A DNA stretch of 64,000 bases, taken from contig UFRQ01000003.1 of NCBI GenBank assembly GCA_900444965.1, positions 1,116,001-1,180,000 on the forward strand, read 5' to 3'. The position numbers were made by a program, and so were the translations under genes. Every line of letters begins with the position of its first letter. Within the stretch, counting starts at the first letter, position 1. Under the pieces are notes generated by a model. That model made no database searches and was not told the DNA's origin. It saw only the letters and a list, made by a program, of their open reading frames with translations. Source of the stretch: [Actinobacillus] rossii (GTDB taxonomy: Bacteria > Pseudomonadota > Gammaproteobacteria > Enterobacterales > Pasteurellaceae). Positions 10,299 through 18,842 of this stretch are shown in pieces.

Positions 10299-11339
10299 AT
10301 GTTTTATTCTAACAATCCGCTCATTAAACACAAGACCGGTTTACTCAATTTAGCAGAAGAACTCGGAAACATTTCTCAAGCTTGCAAAGCGATGGGGATG
10401 AGCCGAGATACATTCTATCGCTATCAACAAGCCGTAGAGCAAGGCGGTGTTGAAGCATTACTTAATCAAACTCGTCGGGTACCGAATATCAAAAATAGAG
10501 TAGACGAGCACATTGAGCAAGCTGTTGTAAAATTTGCCCTAGATTTTCCAGCTTACGGACAAGTTCGAGTGAGTAACGAACTTCGCAAGCAAGGTGTTTT
10601 TGTTTCAGCCGGTGGTGTTCGTTCCATTTGGCTACGTCATAATCTTGCTAACTTTAAACAGCGTTTAAATGCACTAGAGAAAGAAGTAGCTGAGAAAGGC
10701 ATTATTCTAAATGAAAGTCAAATTCAAGCCTTGGAACGTAAGAAAGAGGATGATATATCGAGTGAAGAAATTGAAACCGCTCATCCGGGCTATTTAGGTT
10801 CACAAGATACCTTTTATGTAGGTAATTTAAAAGGTGTTGGACGCATTTATCAGCAAACATTTGTTGATACTTATAGCAAGGTTGCTTTTGCAAAGCTCTA
10901 CACAATGAAAACCGCAATTGCCGCTGCAGATATGCTCAATGATAAAGTCCTGCCGTTCTTTGAAGCCCAAGGATTACCGATGTTGCGTATTCTCACCGAC
11001 CGTGGTAGTGAATATTGTGGCAAGGTGGAAAATCATGATTATGAGCTTTATTTAGCGATAAATGACATAGAGCATACTAAAACGAAAGTGAAGCATCCAC
11101 AGACGAATGGTATCTGTGAACGTTTTCATAAGACTATCTTACAAGAATTTTACCAAGTCGCATTTAGGAAGAAAATATATACGGATTTAGCGACATTACA
11201 AGCTGATTTAGATGAGTGGTTAATGTATTATAATCACCATCGAACACATCAAGGAAAAATGTGCTGTGGCAGAACACCGATGGCAACATTACTTGATGGA
11301 AAAGGGATTTGGGCAGAAAAGAATTTAAGCTCAAATTAA
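10299..11339 (+). CDS. IS481-family transposase, copy 1
   Basis: A 346-residue protein with an N-terminal helix-turn-helix (ISQACKAMGMSRDTFYRYQQ, residues about 25-44) and an rve-type integrase core. The catalytic triad is Asp in QQTFVDTYSKVAF, Asp in RILTDRGSEYCG and Glu in PQTNGICERFHK; all three are present here, so this copy may be active. Copies 3 and 4 share them; copy 2 does not. Confidence 0.93.
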   Translation: MFYSNNPLIKHKTGLLNLAEELGNISQACKAMGMSRDTFYRYQQAVEQGGVEALLNQTRRVPNIKNRVDEHIEQAVVKFALDFPAYGQVRVSNELRKQGVFVSAGGVRSIWLRHNLANFKQRLNALEKEVAEKGIILNESQIQALERKKEDDISSEEIETAHPGYLGSQDTFYVGNLKGVGRIYQQTFVDTYSKVAFAKLYTMKTAIAAADMLNDKVLPFFEAQGLPMLRILTDRGSEYCGKVENHDYELYLAINDIEHTKTKVKHPQTNGICERFHKTILQEFYQVAFRKKIYTDLATLQADLDEWLMYYNHHRTHQGKMCCGRTPMATLLDGKGIWAEKNLSSN

Positions 11340-11396
11340 TCTGACAGACACGGTAATTCTAAACGGGGACTGTCAGATTAGGTTTGATCTTCTACA

Positions 11397-11482
11397 TTTA
11401 ATCACAGTGATTTAAAAACTCAAATTTCTATTTTAAAACAATTAGTTAGGGAGTATTTGTTCTAGTTGTCTAGGACAGCCCC
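11397..11482 (+). mobile_element. Remnant of an IS1016-like element (86 bp, transposase 3' end plus one terminal repeat)
   Basis: This stretch is the reverse complement of 8208-8293, with one visible difference in the terminal repeat (TAGTTGTC for TAGTTATC), and ends in CTAGGACAGCCCC. The rest of the element is missing; IS481 copy 1 abuts it. It marks a deletion or recombination junction. Confidence 0.85.
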
Positions 11483-11647
11483 TAAATAAATGTAATTTAT
11501 AAAATAATTATAAATCAATAGGATAGGCTAAATATATTTTGATTTGTAAATTTAAATGTAAAAATAGACTGTGTTTTGTATAATTACTTTTACCTATTTT
11601 ACCATTTTCAATCTTGAGTTGATGACCTTGATATATAATAAAGAACA

Positions 11648-11690
11648 TTAAAAAACGCACATTTGAAATATCCAAAGTGCGTTTTAGTTT
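11648..11690 (-). terminator. Terminator of the torEYZD operon
   Basis: On the minus strand AAAACGCAC pairs with GTGCGTTTT across a loop, followed by TTAATGTTC. It lies 15 bases beyond the torD stop codon. Confidence 0.65.
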
Positions 11691-11704
11691 TATATTGAGA
11701 GTAC

Positions 11705-12292
11705 TTATTTATCTAATTGAAAATCCTTTTTGAGGAACTCAACTAACAATTCAGTTATAGTTGGATAAAACATAGTTTTTAACTTCAACTTAGTCGTTTT
11801 CTCAGCAAACAGCGGAAGCCAATTCAATAGTACTGTTTGTATAAAATATTGTTGCTCTTCATAAGAACGTGTTTCAATCAATTTCATTAAAATACTAATG
11901 AGAATGCTGATATGATCGCTTGGTTCATTATGTGACCTATTAACAACTAGATTGTAATGTAGCATCCATTGATCTATTTCTTTCAATGCACTATCTAATG
12001 CTTTTCCTTCCAGATAAGCAGATAAATAAGGGATAGCACTTAGTGAACCTTCTAATAAGAAACAATGAGCGAAATCCGCTGCTAGCTCTAACTGTAAATA
12101 AGGTTGAGGTGCAAGTGCTACTTTTATTCTTTCAATTTGATGATGAAATCCTAATTCATTTAAAAATGTAAAGAGACTATCAAAATCCCCATGCTGGTAG
12201 TGGGCAATTTGTTTATCGGTAAGCTCACAACTTAATAGTGAGCTAAACCATTTATAAATGAATTGTCTTTCATCATTGTTTAAGTTATGCAT
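11705..12292 (-). CDS. torD: TorD-family chaperone for the molybdoenzyme
   Basis: TorD-type proteins bind the apo-reductase and help molybdenum cofactor insertion before Tat export. This one has 195 residues, is all-helical in composition, and has family features such as [14 protein letters not shown] and a Pro-Tyr-Leu-Ser segment ([12 protein letters not shown]). The ATG at 12292 overlaps the end of torZ by 8 bases (ATGCATAA), a translational coupling that decides the start; an open frame upstream lies inside torZ. Sequence identity to well-studied TorD cannot be measured here, so the name is by family and position. Confidence 0.8.
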   Translation of the reverse strand: MHNLNNDERQFIYKWFSSLLSCELTDKQIAHYQHGDFDSLFTFLNELGFHHQIERIKVALAPQPYLQLELAADFAHCFLLEGSLSAIPYLSAYLEGKALDSALKEIDQWMLHYNLVVNRSHNEPSDHISILISILMKLIETRSYEEQQYFIQTVLLNWLPLFAEKTTKLKLKTMFYPTITELLVEFLKKDFQLDK

Positions 12293-14741
12293 CCTCAAGA
12301 GCTCCAGTAAAACCATTTGGTTTTGGTGCAATACCATGGAATTTTTCTACATTCACTAAACAAGTATTGGCAGATACCGCTTGAGCAAGCATTGAGCTAG
12401 CAATATCTAGTGTCATTGTATTTGGATCTCCATAGGTGTCGATAGCCCCAATCTCTGCACTTTCAGGTGAATACCAAGCTCCCTCTTGCAAGCGAACAAC
12501 ACCACTTGGAAAGTTTTCTGATAAATGAGCTCCAACTAAAGCCTGACCACGTTCATTGAAGACCCTAACTAAATCACCATGTTGAATTCCTAGTTTTTTA
12601 GCATCTTGAGGGTTCATAAATAATGGTTCACGACCTTGAATACTATAAGTATCACGTAAATCTTTTGATTCGCAAAGCTGTGAATGTAAACGTTTATCAG
12701 GATGAGCAGATTGTAACCAAAATGCAAATTGATCTGATTTTGGCCCGCCATGTGAACGCTCAGCCTTTTCGAACCACATTGGATGACCTTTACAATCTTC
12801 GTAACCAAAAGAAGCTATTTTATTGCTGTAAATTTCAATAAAGCCTGATGGTGTACCAAGTGCGTGAAGTTCTGGATCTTCTCTAAAATCTGCATGGCGA
12901 ACCCATGGTTTACCTTCAGGGAAAAGTATATAACCCTTTTTCCAAAATTCATTAAATTCTGGCATATCGAATTTACCTTGATTGTCTTTACGACAATCTT
13001 CGTATAGGCTACGTACCCATTCCATTTCATCCATATTGCGACAATATTCTTTTTCTTTACCAAAACGGCGACAAAGTTCTTTGAAGATTTCAAAATCAGG
13101 TTTAGATTGGTATAGTGGGTCAACTAATTTTTGCATGGCAATAATGCCACGATTACTATATGAACCATAAGCATCAATATCATTACGCTCAAAAGGAGTA
13201 CACGCAGGTAAAACTATATCGGAAAAACGACAGGTTGCAGTCCAACTGTAGTTGATAGATACAATTGTTTCTAATTCACGGAAAGCTTTTTTCATCTTAT
13301 TCCGTTCGGAATGGCGATGCCAGTGGTTACACCCTGTAAAAATAGCCATTTTATATGGAGCATATACAACTTTATTTCCATTATAGTTAATCGTTTTACC
13401 TGGCTGTAATAAAGAGTCTGTTACTCGTGCACATGGTAAAACTGCACTATATCCTTTGTAATCAAGATTATTGTATTTTGGCGTTTGATCTTCATCTAAG
13501 TTTAATGGAAATGCTCCAGGCATTGCCGCACCTGATTCAGGTACACCGATTGAACTATAGTGATGAGCATAGCTAATACCTCCACCAGGTAAACCAATTT
13601 GTCCAAGCATAGAAACAAGTACAGCACCCATCCAGTATGGCTGTTCACCATGTTGCTGACGTTGAATCGCCCAACCAAAGATAAGTTGAGTACGTTTCCC
13701 TGCTAACATTCTAGCAAATTCACGGATACGTTCTGCACTAATTCCACAAATGTTAGCTGCCCATTCAGGTGTTTTAGCCACTTTATCTTCTGTTTTACCT
13801 AAAAGATATGGCAAGAATTTTTCAAATCCGATAGTGTAAGTATCAATAAATTTTTTATCATATAAGTTTTGTGTATAAAGTTCATAAGCCAAAGCTAACA
13901 TAAAAGGAACATCGGTTTGAGGATTTATGTATTGGCTTTCACAGTTTAGATAATTTTGCGTTTTACTTTTTACAGGATCGATGCTTACTACATTGACTTG
14001 TTTATTCGCTACTTTTTTCTTGAGTTGCTCCAAATAACTATAGGCTTCGTGAGTTTCACAGTTCCAACCAACCTGCAAGTTTTTCACTGGATCACTAGCC
14101 CAAAAGATGATGTTCTCACTCTCTTTTAAGATAACTTCCCAAGATGTACCTTGAGAATAGACTTCTGTCGAACCTAATACGTAGGGTAGAATAGTTTGTC
14201 CTGCTCCTGTTGAATAGTCTCCTGCTGTACTTACACTATGACCATGCATGCTAATTGCACGGATCATATGGTTACCACAGCTGTGGAATTGTCCTGTTGA
14301 ACGCCAACCTACATTTCCAGTATGCAATGCCCATGGACCATAGGTTTGTTGAATACGTTCAAGCTCTTCATAGAAAAAGTCTAATGCTTCATCCCAAGTC
14401 ACTCGGACAAAACGATTATCTCCTCGGGAAGTTCGGTCACTTTTTTCTCTATTTTTTAGCCAATCTAATCGCACCATTGGATAGCGAATACGAGCTTCGC
14501 TATAAATTAAGCCCTTGATTCCATTAATCATTTCAGTTGGGTATTTATCCAGTTCAAAAGGCTTTATATCTACAACTCGACCATTTTCTACCTTAGCTCG
14601 AATTGCCCCCCAATGAGAACCTGTGATTTTCCACTGAGTAATATCTTCATTTTCCACTGTTTTAGCTACAAGCCAGTTTGGCATTGCACAGATAGCACCC
14701 ATTAACGACATATTTTTCAAAAACTGACGACGAGTCTGCAT
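12285..14741 (-). CDS. torZ: TorZ/BisC-type periplasmic S-/N-oxide reductase (MtsZ-like), Tat-exported
   Basis: A bis-MGD molybdoenzyme of the DMSO reductase family that reduces TMAO, biotin sulfoxide or methionine sulfoxide in the periplasm. The N-terminus carries a twin-arginine signal ([15 protein letters not shown]). The molybdenum-ligand serine is in [10 protein letters not shown]. The active-site segment reads [14 protein letters not shown]: the Trp is kept but the Tyr of true DMSO reductases is replaced by Val, which groups it with TorA/TorZ enzymes. Length is 818 aa, against about 810-825 for TorZ. The ribosome binding site is AGGAG. Its Haemophilus influenzae counterpart (HI0643) has been described as the methionine sulfoxide reductase MtsZ, so protein-repair or sulfoxide respiration is the likely role. 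Confidence 0.92.
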   Translation of the reverse strand: MQTRRQFLKNMSLMGAICAMPNWLVAKTVENEDITQWKITGSHWGAIRAKVENGRVVDIKPFELDKYPTEMINGIKGLIYSEARIRYPMVRLDWLKNREKSDRTSRGDNRFVRVTWDEALDFFYEELERIQQTYGPWALHTGNVGWRSTGQFHSCGNHMIRAISMHGHSVSTAGDYSTGAGQTILPYVLGSTEVYSQGTSWEVILKESENIIFWASDPVKNLQVGWNCETHEAYSYLEQLKKKVANKQVNVVSIDPVKSKTQNYLNCESQYINPQTDVPFMLALAYELYTQNLYDKKFIDTYTIGFEKFLPYLLGKTEDKVAKTPEWAANICGISAERIREFARMLAGKRTQLIFGWAIQRQQHGEQPYWMGAVLVSMLGQIGLPGGGISYAHHYSSIGVPESGAAMPGAFPLNLDEDQTPKYNNLDYKGYSAVLPCARVTDSLLQPGKTINYNGNKVVYAPYKMAIFTGCNHWHRHSERNKMKKAFRELETIVSINYSWTATCRFSDIVLPACTPFERNDIDAYGSYSNRGIIAMQKLVDPLYQSKPDFEIFKELCRRFGKEKEYCRNMDEMEWVRSLYEDCRKDNQGKFDMPEFNEFWKKGYILFPEGKPWVRHADFREDPELHALGTPSGFIEIYSNKIASFGYEDCKGHPMWFEKAERSHGGPKSDQFAFWLQSAHPDKRLHSQLCESKDLRDTYSIQGREPLFMNPQDAKKLGIQHGDLVRVFNERGQALVGAHLSENFPSGVVRLQEGAWYSPESAEIGAIDTYGDPNTMTLDIASSMLAQAVSANTCLVNVEKFHGIAPKPNGFTGALEDA

Positions 14742-14752
14742 ACTAAAATCTC

Positions 14753-15928
14753 CTATTTTTCATCGTGATGTTGGGTGTCAAAGTCTGACGAGTGTAATTG
14801 TAGATAACGTAATACTTCTTTACCTGTTTGCTCATCAATATTAGTAAATCCAACCATTCCTTTAAACAAACCTATCCATGTATTCGAATCAAAGTGTGAA
14901 ACTTGAGGTTGTCTATGGCAAGTACTACATTGGGTCTTGTAAGTATTTTCTGCTTTTTCCCAAACTGCATTAACATTGCTAATTAATTGATTTGGTGCAA
15001 TCCATACCGCTAATTTTACTTTTTGCCATTCTAAACCTGTAAGTGGGTCTTCCTTCGTTTCTAATACCTCAAAGTGAGGTTCAGATTTCATAAACTCTTT
15101 GGTAAGTACTGCATCAGTAATATTTTTTGCAAATTGATTGTACCAAATACGGCCGAACCCTTTATTTTTACGCCACATAATCAATTCCACTTGATCCCCA
15201 TTACTAGTGGATTTTAATACATTAACTGGGGCAGCTGTTTCAATATAGCCGATTTTTTGACTTAAAATTTCATCACTAAACAATGAAACATTCCCTTTCG
15301 CATAATAAGTTTGTGCAGGTGTAGGTTTTTTGATAACAAGTGAATCAAATTTTGAGTTTTTTTCTCTACCTTCTTTTTTCTTAGGCAGATGATGGGCTAT
15401 TCCTTTATGGCAATCCAAACAACTTTGATTTCGCTCTGCTGCAGGTTTCATTGCTTTCTGAGCTGCTTTTGACATCTTATCAAAATCCATTCTTTCATAG
15501 CTATGGCAAACCTTACACTCCTTAGAACCATTCGCAGCAAAACGAGCCCATTCCCGTTCAGCCATTTCTAAGCGATGCTCTTCAAATGCCCCTTCATCTT
15601 TATATTTGCCTGTTAACTCAGCAAACACTTCTCGGCTTGCTTGTATTTTTCTCGCAAATTTATCAGTTTTATCATGTGGAAGATGGCAATCAGAACAAGT
15701 TGCTTTTACTCCGCTACTATTTTTCCAATGCACGGTCTGTTTTAATTCTTCAAAAGGAGCTTGCATTGAGTGGCAACTAACACAGAACTCTTCAGAGTTG
15801 GTTGTGTCCATTACATTATTAAATTGCTGCCAACTAATTGCTCCGACAATAAATCCAAGTGTAACCAACACTCCCATTCCAATACGATTAGAAGGCTTTA
15901 GAAAAAAAGCCTTGAGTTTATTCTTCAT
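14753..15928 (-). CDS. torY: Pentahaem cytochrome c of the TorC/TorY family
   Basis: Membrane-anchored quinol dehydrogenase that passes electrons from menaquinol to TorZ. One N-terminal membrane segment (about residues 17-32) is followed by a NapC/NirT-type tetrahaem domain with CVSCH, CSDCH, CKVCH and CLDCH, and a C-terminal domain with a fifth haem site CSTCH near residue 336. Five CxxCH sites and 391 aa fit TorC/TorY (about 366-390 aa). It ends 11 bases before torZ, with an AGGAG ribosome binding site before its own ATG, so the two are one operon. Confidence 0.93.
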   Translation of the reverse strand: MKNKLKAFFLKPSNRIGMGVLVTLGFIVGAISWQQFNNVMDTTNSEEFCVSCHSMQAPFEELKQTVHWKNSSGVKATCSDCHLPHDKTDKFARKIQASREVFAELTGKYKDEGAFEEHRLEMAEREWARFAANGSKECKVCHSYERMDFDKMSKAAQKAMKPAAERNQSCLDCHKGIAHHLPKKKEGREKNSKFDSLVIKKPTPAQTYYAKGNVSLFSDEILSQKIGYIETAAPVNVLKSTSNGDQVELIMWRKNKGFGRIWYNQFAKNITDAVLTKEFMKSEPHFEVLETKEDPLTGLEWQKVKLAVWIAPNQLISNVNAVWEKAENTYKTQCSTCHRQPQVSHFDSNTWIGLFKGMVGFTNIDEQTGKEVLRYLQLHSSDFDTQHHDEK

Positions 15929-15955
15929 TATTTTCTCCTAAAATAAAACTAAAGC

Positions 15956-16120
15956 TTACGCTCCAGGTAAGCCAATAACAAACATTTGTAAAAGCCAAAC
16001 AATAAATCCATAAGCACCAACACATATTGTCATGCCCACAGGCAAGATAGCAATTAGCAAAAGTAATTTGCCGATTTCTGAAGAGATAGAAGTTGTATTT
16101 TTGTAATTCATAATATTCAT
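15956..16120 (-). CDS. NapE/TorE-like small membrane protein
   Basis: A 54-residue reading frame directly upstream of torY. After a hydrophobic LLLLIAILPVGMTICVGA stretch it has YGFIVWLLQM and ends LPGA; the YGFIVW block followed by a Pro-Gly is the hallmark of the NapE/TorE family, single-span proteins found at the head of periplasmic nitrate or TMAO reductase operons. An alternative ATG lies at 16111. Function in electron transfer is not settled for the family. The start choice is uncertain because no strong ribosome binding site is seen. Confidence 0.78.
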   Translation of the reverse strand: MNIMNYKNTTSISSEIGKLLLLIAILPVGMTICVGAYGFIVWLLQMFVIGLPGA

Positions 16121-16279
16121 ACAGATAAAAAACAAGTCTTATTATATTAAAATAAATTCATTTATTATGTTTAGACATAGATCAACTTTTAGGGTATCTT
16201 TTGTCTAAGGAATACCCTTGTAAGCCATTAGGCATTAAAAGTTTTTGTAAAATAGTGAAGCAAATCCATAAAAATTTAT
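16121..16279. promoter_or_regulatory. Upstream region of the torEYZD operon
   Basis: AT-rich spacer between torE and the divergent fragment at 16280. On the minus strand AAGTTGATCTATGTCTAA contains a left half resembling an FNR half-site (TTGAT), but the second half is poor, so anaerobic control is only suggested. No other structure is seen. Confidence 0.25.
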
Positions 16280-16331
16280 ATGAAGTATCAATTAAATAAA
16301 AAAATCACTCGCATTATCTATTCTGTCGATT
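16280..16331 (+). pseudogene. Truncated N-terminal gene fragment at IS256 copy 1, possibly from the sensor kinase
   Basis: An ATG opens a short frame MKYQLNKKITRIIYSVD that runs directly into IS256 copy 1. Its basic, then hydrophobic character is typical of a sensor-kinase N-terminus just before the first membrane segment. That is exactly the part missing from the kinase at 8965-10195. Relating the two requires an inversion between IS481 copies 1 and 2; orientation is consistent with this. Identification is inference. Confidence 0.35.
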
Positions 16332-16399
16332 GAGCCTCTCCCACAATTTGTGTAAATACCTATTTCTGAGATAATACATTCAGACACAGGTATTTTATT

Positions 16400-17608
16400 A
16401 TGAACGAAAAACAACTTCACGCCTTGGCAGCGGAATTTGCCAAAAACCTAAAAACACCGGAAGACCTCAATCAATTTTCACGGATGCTCAAAAAAATCAC
16501 CGTCGAGGCTGCGTTAAATGGTGAACTGACCGACCATCTTGGTTATGAAAAACATCAGCCTGGAAAAGGTAAAAATGCACGTAACGGTTACACATCTAAG
16601 ACCGTCATTTGTGATGAGGGTGAGATAGAAATTGAGACGCCTCGTGACCGTGACGGCACCTTTGAACCGCAACTTATCAAGAAAAACCAAACCCGCATCA
16701 CAGGAATGGATGAGCAGATTATTGCCTTATATGCCAAGGGTTTAAGTAATCAGGAAATCGTTGAAATGTTCAAAGAACTCTATGATGCGGATGTGTCAAC
16801 CAGCCTGATTTCTCGCGTTACCGACGCCGTGAAAGAACGCGTAATGGAATGGCAAAATCGCCCGCTTGATGCGGTTTATCCAATTGTTTACCTGGATTGT
16901 ATCGTAGTGAAAGTACGCCAAGATGGACGAATTATCAACAAATCCGTGTTTGTTGCCTTGGGTGTGAATCTTGAAGGACATAAAGAGTTATTGGGGCTTT
17001 GGATTGCTGAAAATGAAGGTGCGAAGTTCTGGGCGAATGTGCTGACAGAGCTTCAAAATCGAGGCTTGAAAGACATTTTTATTGCCTGTGTAGACGGTTT
17101 AAAAGGCTTCCCGGAAGCCATCAATGCAGTCTATCCTAAAACGAAGATTCAGCTTTGCATTGTGCATTTAGTGCGTAACAGCTTGAAATTCGTTTCGTGG
17201 AAAGATTACAAAGCCGTCACTGCAGATTTAAAGCAGGTTTATCAGGCCCAGACGGAAGCACAAGCTCGCGAAAATCTGACCGCACTTTCGCAAAAATGGC
17301 AGGCAAAATACCCGCTTGTGGCGAAAGGCTGGGAAGATAACCGGGCAAATATAGCCACATTTTTTGATTATCCGGCTGATATTCGTAAAGCGATTTATAC
17401 CACGAATGCCGTGGAATCGCTTAATAGCGTGATTCGTCGCGTGATTAAAAAACGAAATGTATTCCCGACGGATGATTCAGTTTTCAAAGTGATTTGGCTT
17501 GCGATTAAAGATGCATCAAAAAAATGGACAATGCCGATTCAGAACTGGAAACTGGCGATGAATCGATTTATGATTGATTTTGGTGATCGCCTAGACGATC
17601 ACCGTTAA
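16400..17608 (+). CDS. IS256-family (Mutator-type) transposase, copy 1
   Basis: A 402-residue transposase with the catalytic Asp in VYLDCIVVKVR, Asp in IACVDGLKGFPEAI and Glu in TTNAVESLNSVIRR. Against copies 2 and 3 it keeps the Leu before the first catalytic Asp and the NWKLAMNRF block near the C-terminus, which match the IS256 family pattern, so this is the copy most likely to be active. It contains a perfect uptake word (ACCGCACTT) at about 17281. Confidence 0.93.
   Translation: MNEKQLHALAAEFAKNLKTPEDLNQFSRMLKKITVEAALNGELTDHLGYEKHQPGKGKNARNGYTSKTVICDEGEIEIETPRDRDGTFEPQLIKKNQTRITGMDEQIIALYAKGLSNQEIVEMFKELYDADVSTSLISRVTDAVKERVMEWQNRPLDAVYPIVYLDCIVVKVRQDGRIINKSVFVALGVNLEGHKELLGLWIAENEGAKFWANVLTELQNRGLKDIFIACVDGLKGFPEAINAVYPKTKIQLCIVHLVRNSLKFVSWKDYKAVTADLKQVYQAQTEAQARENLTALSQKWQAKYPLVAKGWEDNRANIATFFDYPADIRKAIYTTNAVESLNSVIRRVIKKRNVFPTDDSVFKVIWLAIKDASKKWTMPIQNWKLAMNRFMIDFGDRLDDHR
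17281..17289 (-). repeat. DNA uptake word inside the IS256 transposase gene
   Basis: ACCGCACTT, the complement of AAGTGCGGT, lies within the transposase reading frame. The same word is present in IS256 copies 2 and 3. More than 20 other copies of the word occur across the window, for example near 1397, 3947, 6955, 19021, 24420, 28093, 45592, 47812, 49828, 51157, 53300, 55153, 57069, 59815 and 61794. Confidence 0.85.
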
Positions 17609-17646
17609 GTTGAAATGGGTGTTTACACAGAATTTGGGATAGGGTC

Positions 17647-18821
17647 GTCCCCGTTTAGAATTACCGTGTCTGTCAGATTAATTTGAGCTTAAATTCTTTT
17701 CTGCCCAAATCCCTTTTCCATCAAGTAATGTTGCCATCGGTGTTCTGCCACAGCACATTTTTCCTTGATGTGTTCGATGGTGATTATAATACATTAACCA
17801 CTCATCTAAATCAGCTTGTAATGTCGCTAAATCCGTATATATTTTCTTCCTAAATGCGACTTGGTAAAATTCTTGTAAGATAGTCTTATGAAAACGTCCA
17901 CAGATACCATTCGTCTGTGGATGCTTCACTTTCGTTTTAGTATGCTCTATGTCATTTATCGCTAAATAAAGCTCATAATCGTGATTTTCCACTTTGCCAC
18001 AATATTCACTGCCACGGTCGGTGAGAATACGCAACATCGGTAATCCTTGGGCTTCAAAGAACGGCAGGACTTTATCATTGAGCATATCTGCAGCGGCAAT
18101 TGCGGTTTTCATTGTGTAGAGCTTTGCAAAAGCAACCTTGCTATAAGTATCAACAAATGTTTGCTGATAAATGCGTCCAACACCTTTTAAATTACCTACA
18201 TAAAAGGTATCTTGTGAACCTAAATAGCCCGGATGAGCGGTTTCAATTTCTCCACTCGATATATCATCCTCTTTCTTACGTTCCAAGGCTTGAATTTGAC
18301 TTTCATTTAGAATAATGCCTTTCTCAGCTACTTCTTTCTCTAGTGCATTTAAACGCTGTTTAAAGTTAGCAAGATTATGACGTAGCCAAATGGAACGAAC
18401 ACCACCGGCAGAAACAAACACACCTTGCTTGCGAAGTTCGTTGCTCACTCGAACTTGTCCGTAAGCTGGAAAATCTAGAGCAAATTTTACAACAGCTTGC
18501 TCAATGTGCTCGTCTACTCGATTTTTGATATTCGGTACCCGACGAGTTTGATTAAGTAATGCTTCAACACCGCCTTGCTCTACGGCTTGTTGATAGCGAT
18601 AGAATGTATCTCGGCTCATCCCCATCGCTTTGCAAGCTTGAGAAATGTTTCCGAGTTCTTCTGCTAAATTGAGTAAACCGGTCTTGTGTTTAATGAGCGG
18701 ATTGTTAGAATAAAACATGAGAGTTTCCTTTTTTGTTTAGATTGAATTTTAGACACTCATATTCTAAACGGGAAACTCTCATTTTTATAATGATTTGTCA
18801 GATCAAGTCTGATCTTCTACA
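17647..18821 (-). mobile_element. IS481-family element, copy 2, one end cut by IS256 copy 1
   Basis: Starts at GTCCCCGTTTAGAATTACC immediately after the IS256 end and runs to the terminal repeat TGATCTTCTACA equivalent at 18821. The outer 26 bases of the transposase-distal end are missing. The junction with IS256 is identical base for base to that of copy 4 at 41087/41088. Confidence 0.9.
17678..18718 (-). CDS. IS481-family transposase, copy 2, catalytic Glu replaced by Gly
   Basis: 346 residues, nearly identical to copy 1, but PQTNGIC is followed by Gly rather than Glu (codon GGA for GAA; changed base at 17898). This Glu is the third residue of the DDE triad, so the protein is predicted to be inactive although its frame is open. 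Confidence 0.9.
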   Translation of the reverse strand: MFYSNNPLIKHKTGLLNLAEELGNISQACKAMGMSRDTFYRYQQAVEQGGVEALLNQTRRVPNIKNRVDEHIEQAVVKFALDFPAYGQVRVSNELRKQGVFVSAGGVRSIWLRHNLANFKQRLNALEKEVAEKGIILNESQIQALERKKEDDISSGEIETAHPGYLGSQDTFYVGNLKGVGRIYQQTFVDTYSKVAFAKLYTMKTAIAAADMLNDKVLPFFEAQGLPMLRILTDRGSEYCGKVENHDYELYLAINDIEHTKTKVKHPQTNGICGRFHKTILQEFYQVAFRKKIYTDLATLQADLDEWLMYYNHHRTHQGKMCCGRTPMATLLDGKGIWAEKNLSSN

Positions 18822-18842
18822 ACAACAAATCTTGAGAGTCAG

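Larger units (their letters stand above)
10196..11396 (+). mobile_element. IS481-family element, copy 1 (1201 bp)
   Basis: Complete copy with terminal inverted repeats TGTAGAAGATCA on the left and TGATCTTCTACA on the right. No target duplication is visible. The left flank is sensor-kinase coding sequence and the right flank is a piece of another IS1016-like element, which shows that this copy sits at a recombination junction and not at a simple insertion. Confidence 0.92.
16332..17646 (+). mobile_element. IS256-family element, copy 1 (1315 bp)
   Basis: Ends GAGCCTCTCCCACAATTTGTG and the complement of GAATTTGGGATAGGGTC form imperfect terminal inverted repeats of about 29 bp. The right end joins directly to IS481 copy 2, whose outer 26 bases are missing there, so IS256 lies inside the end of an IS481 element. 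No target duplication is seen around the element itself. Confidence 0.9.
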
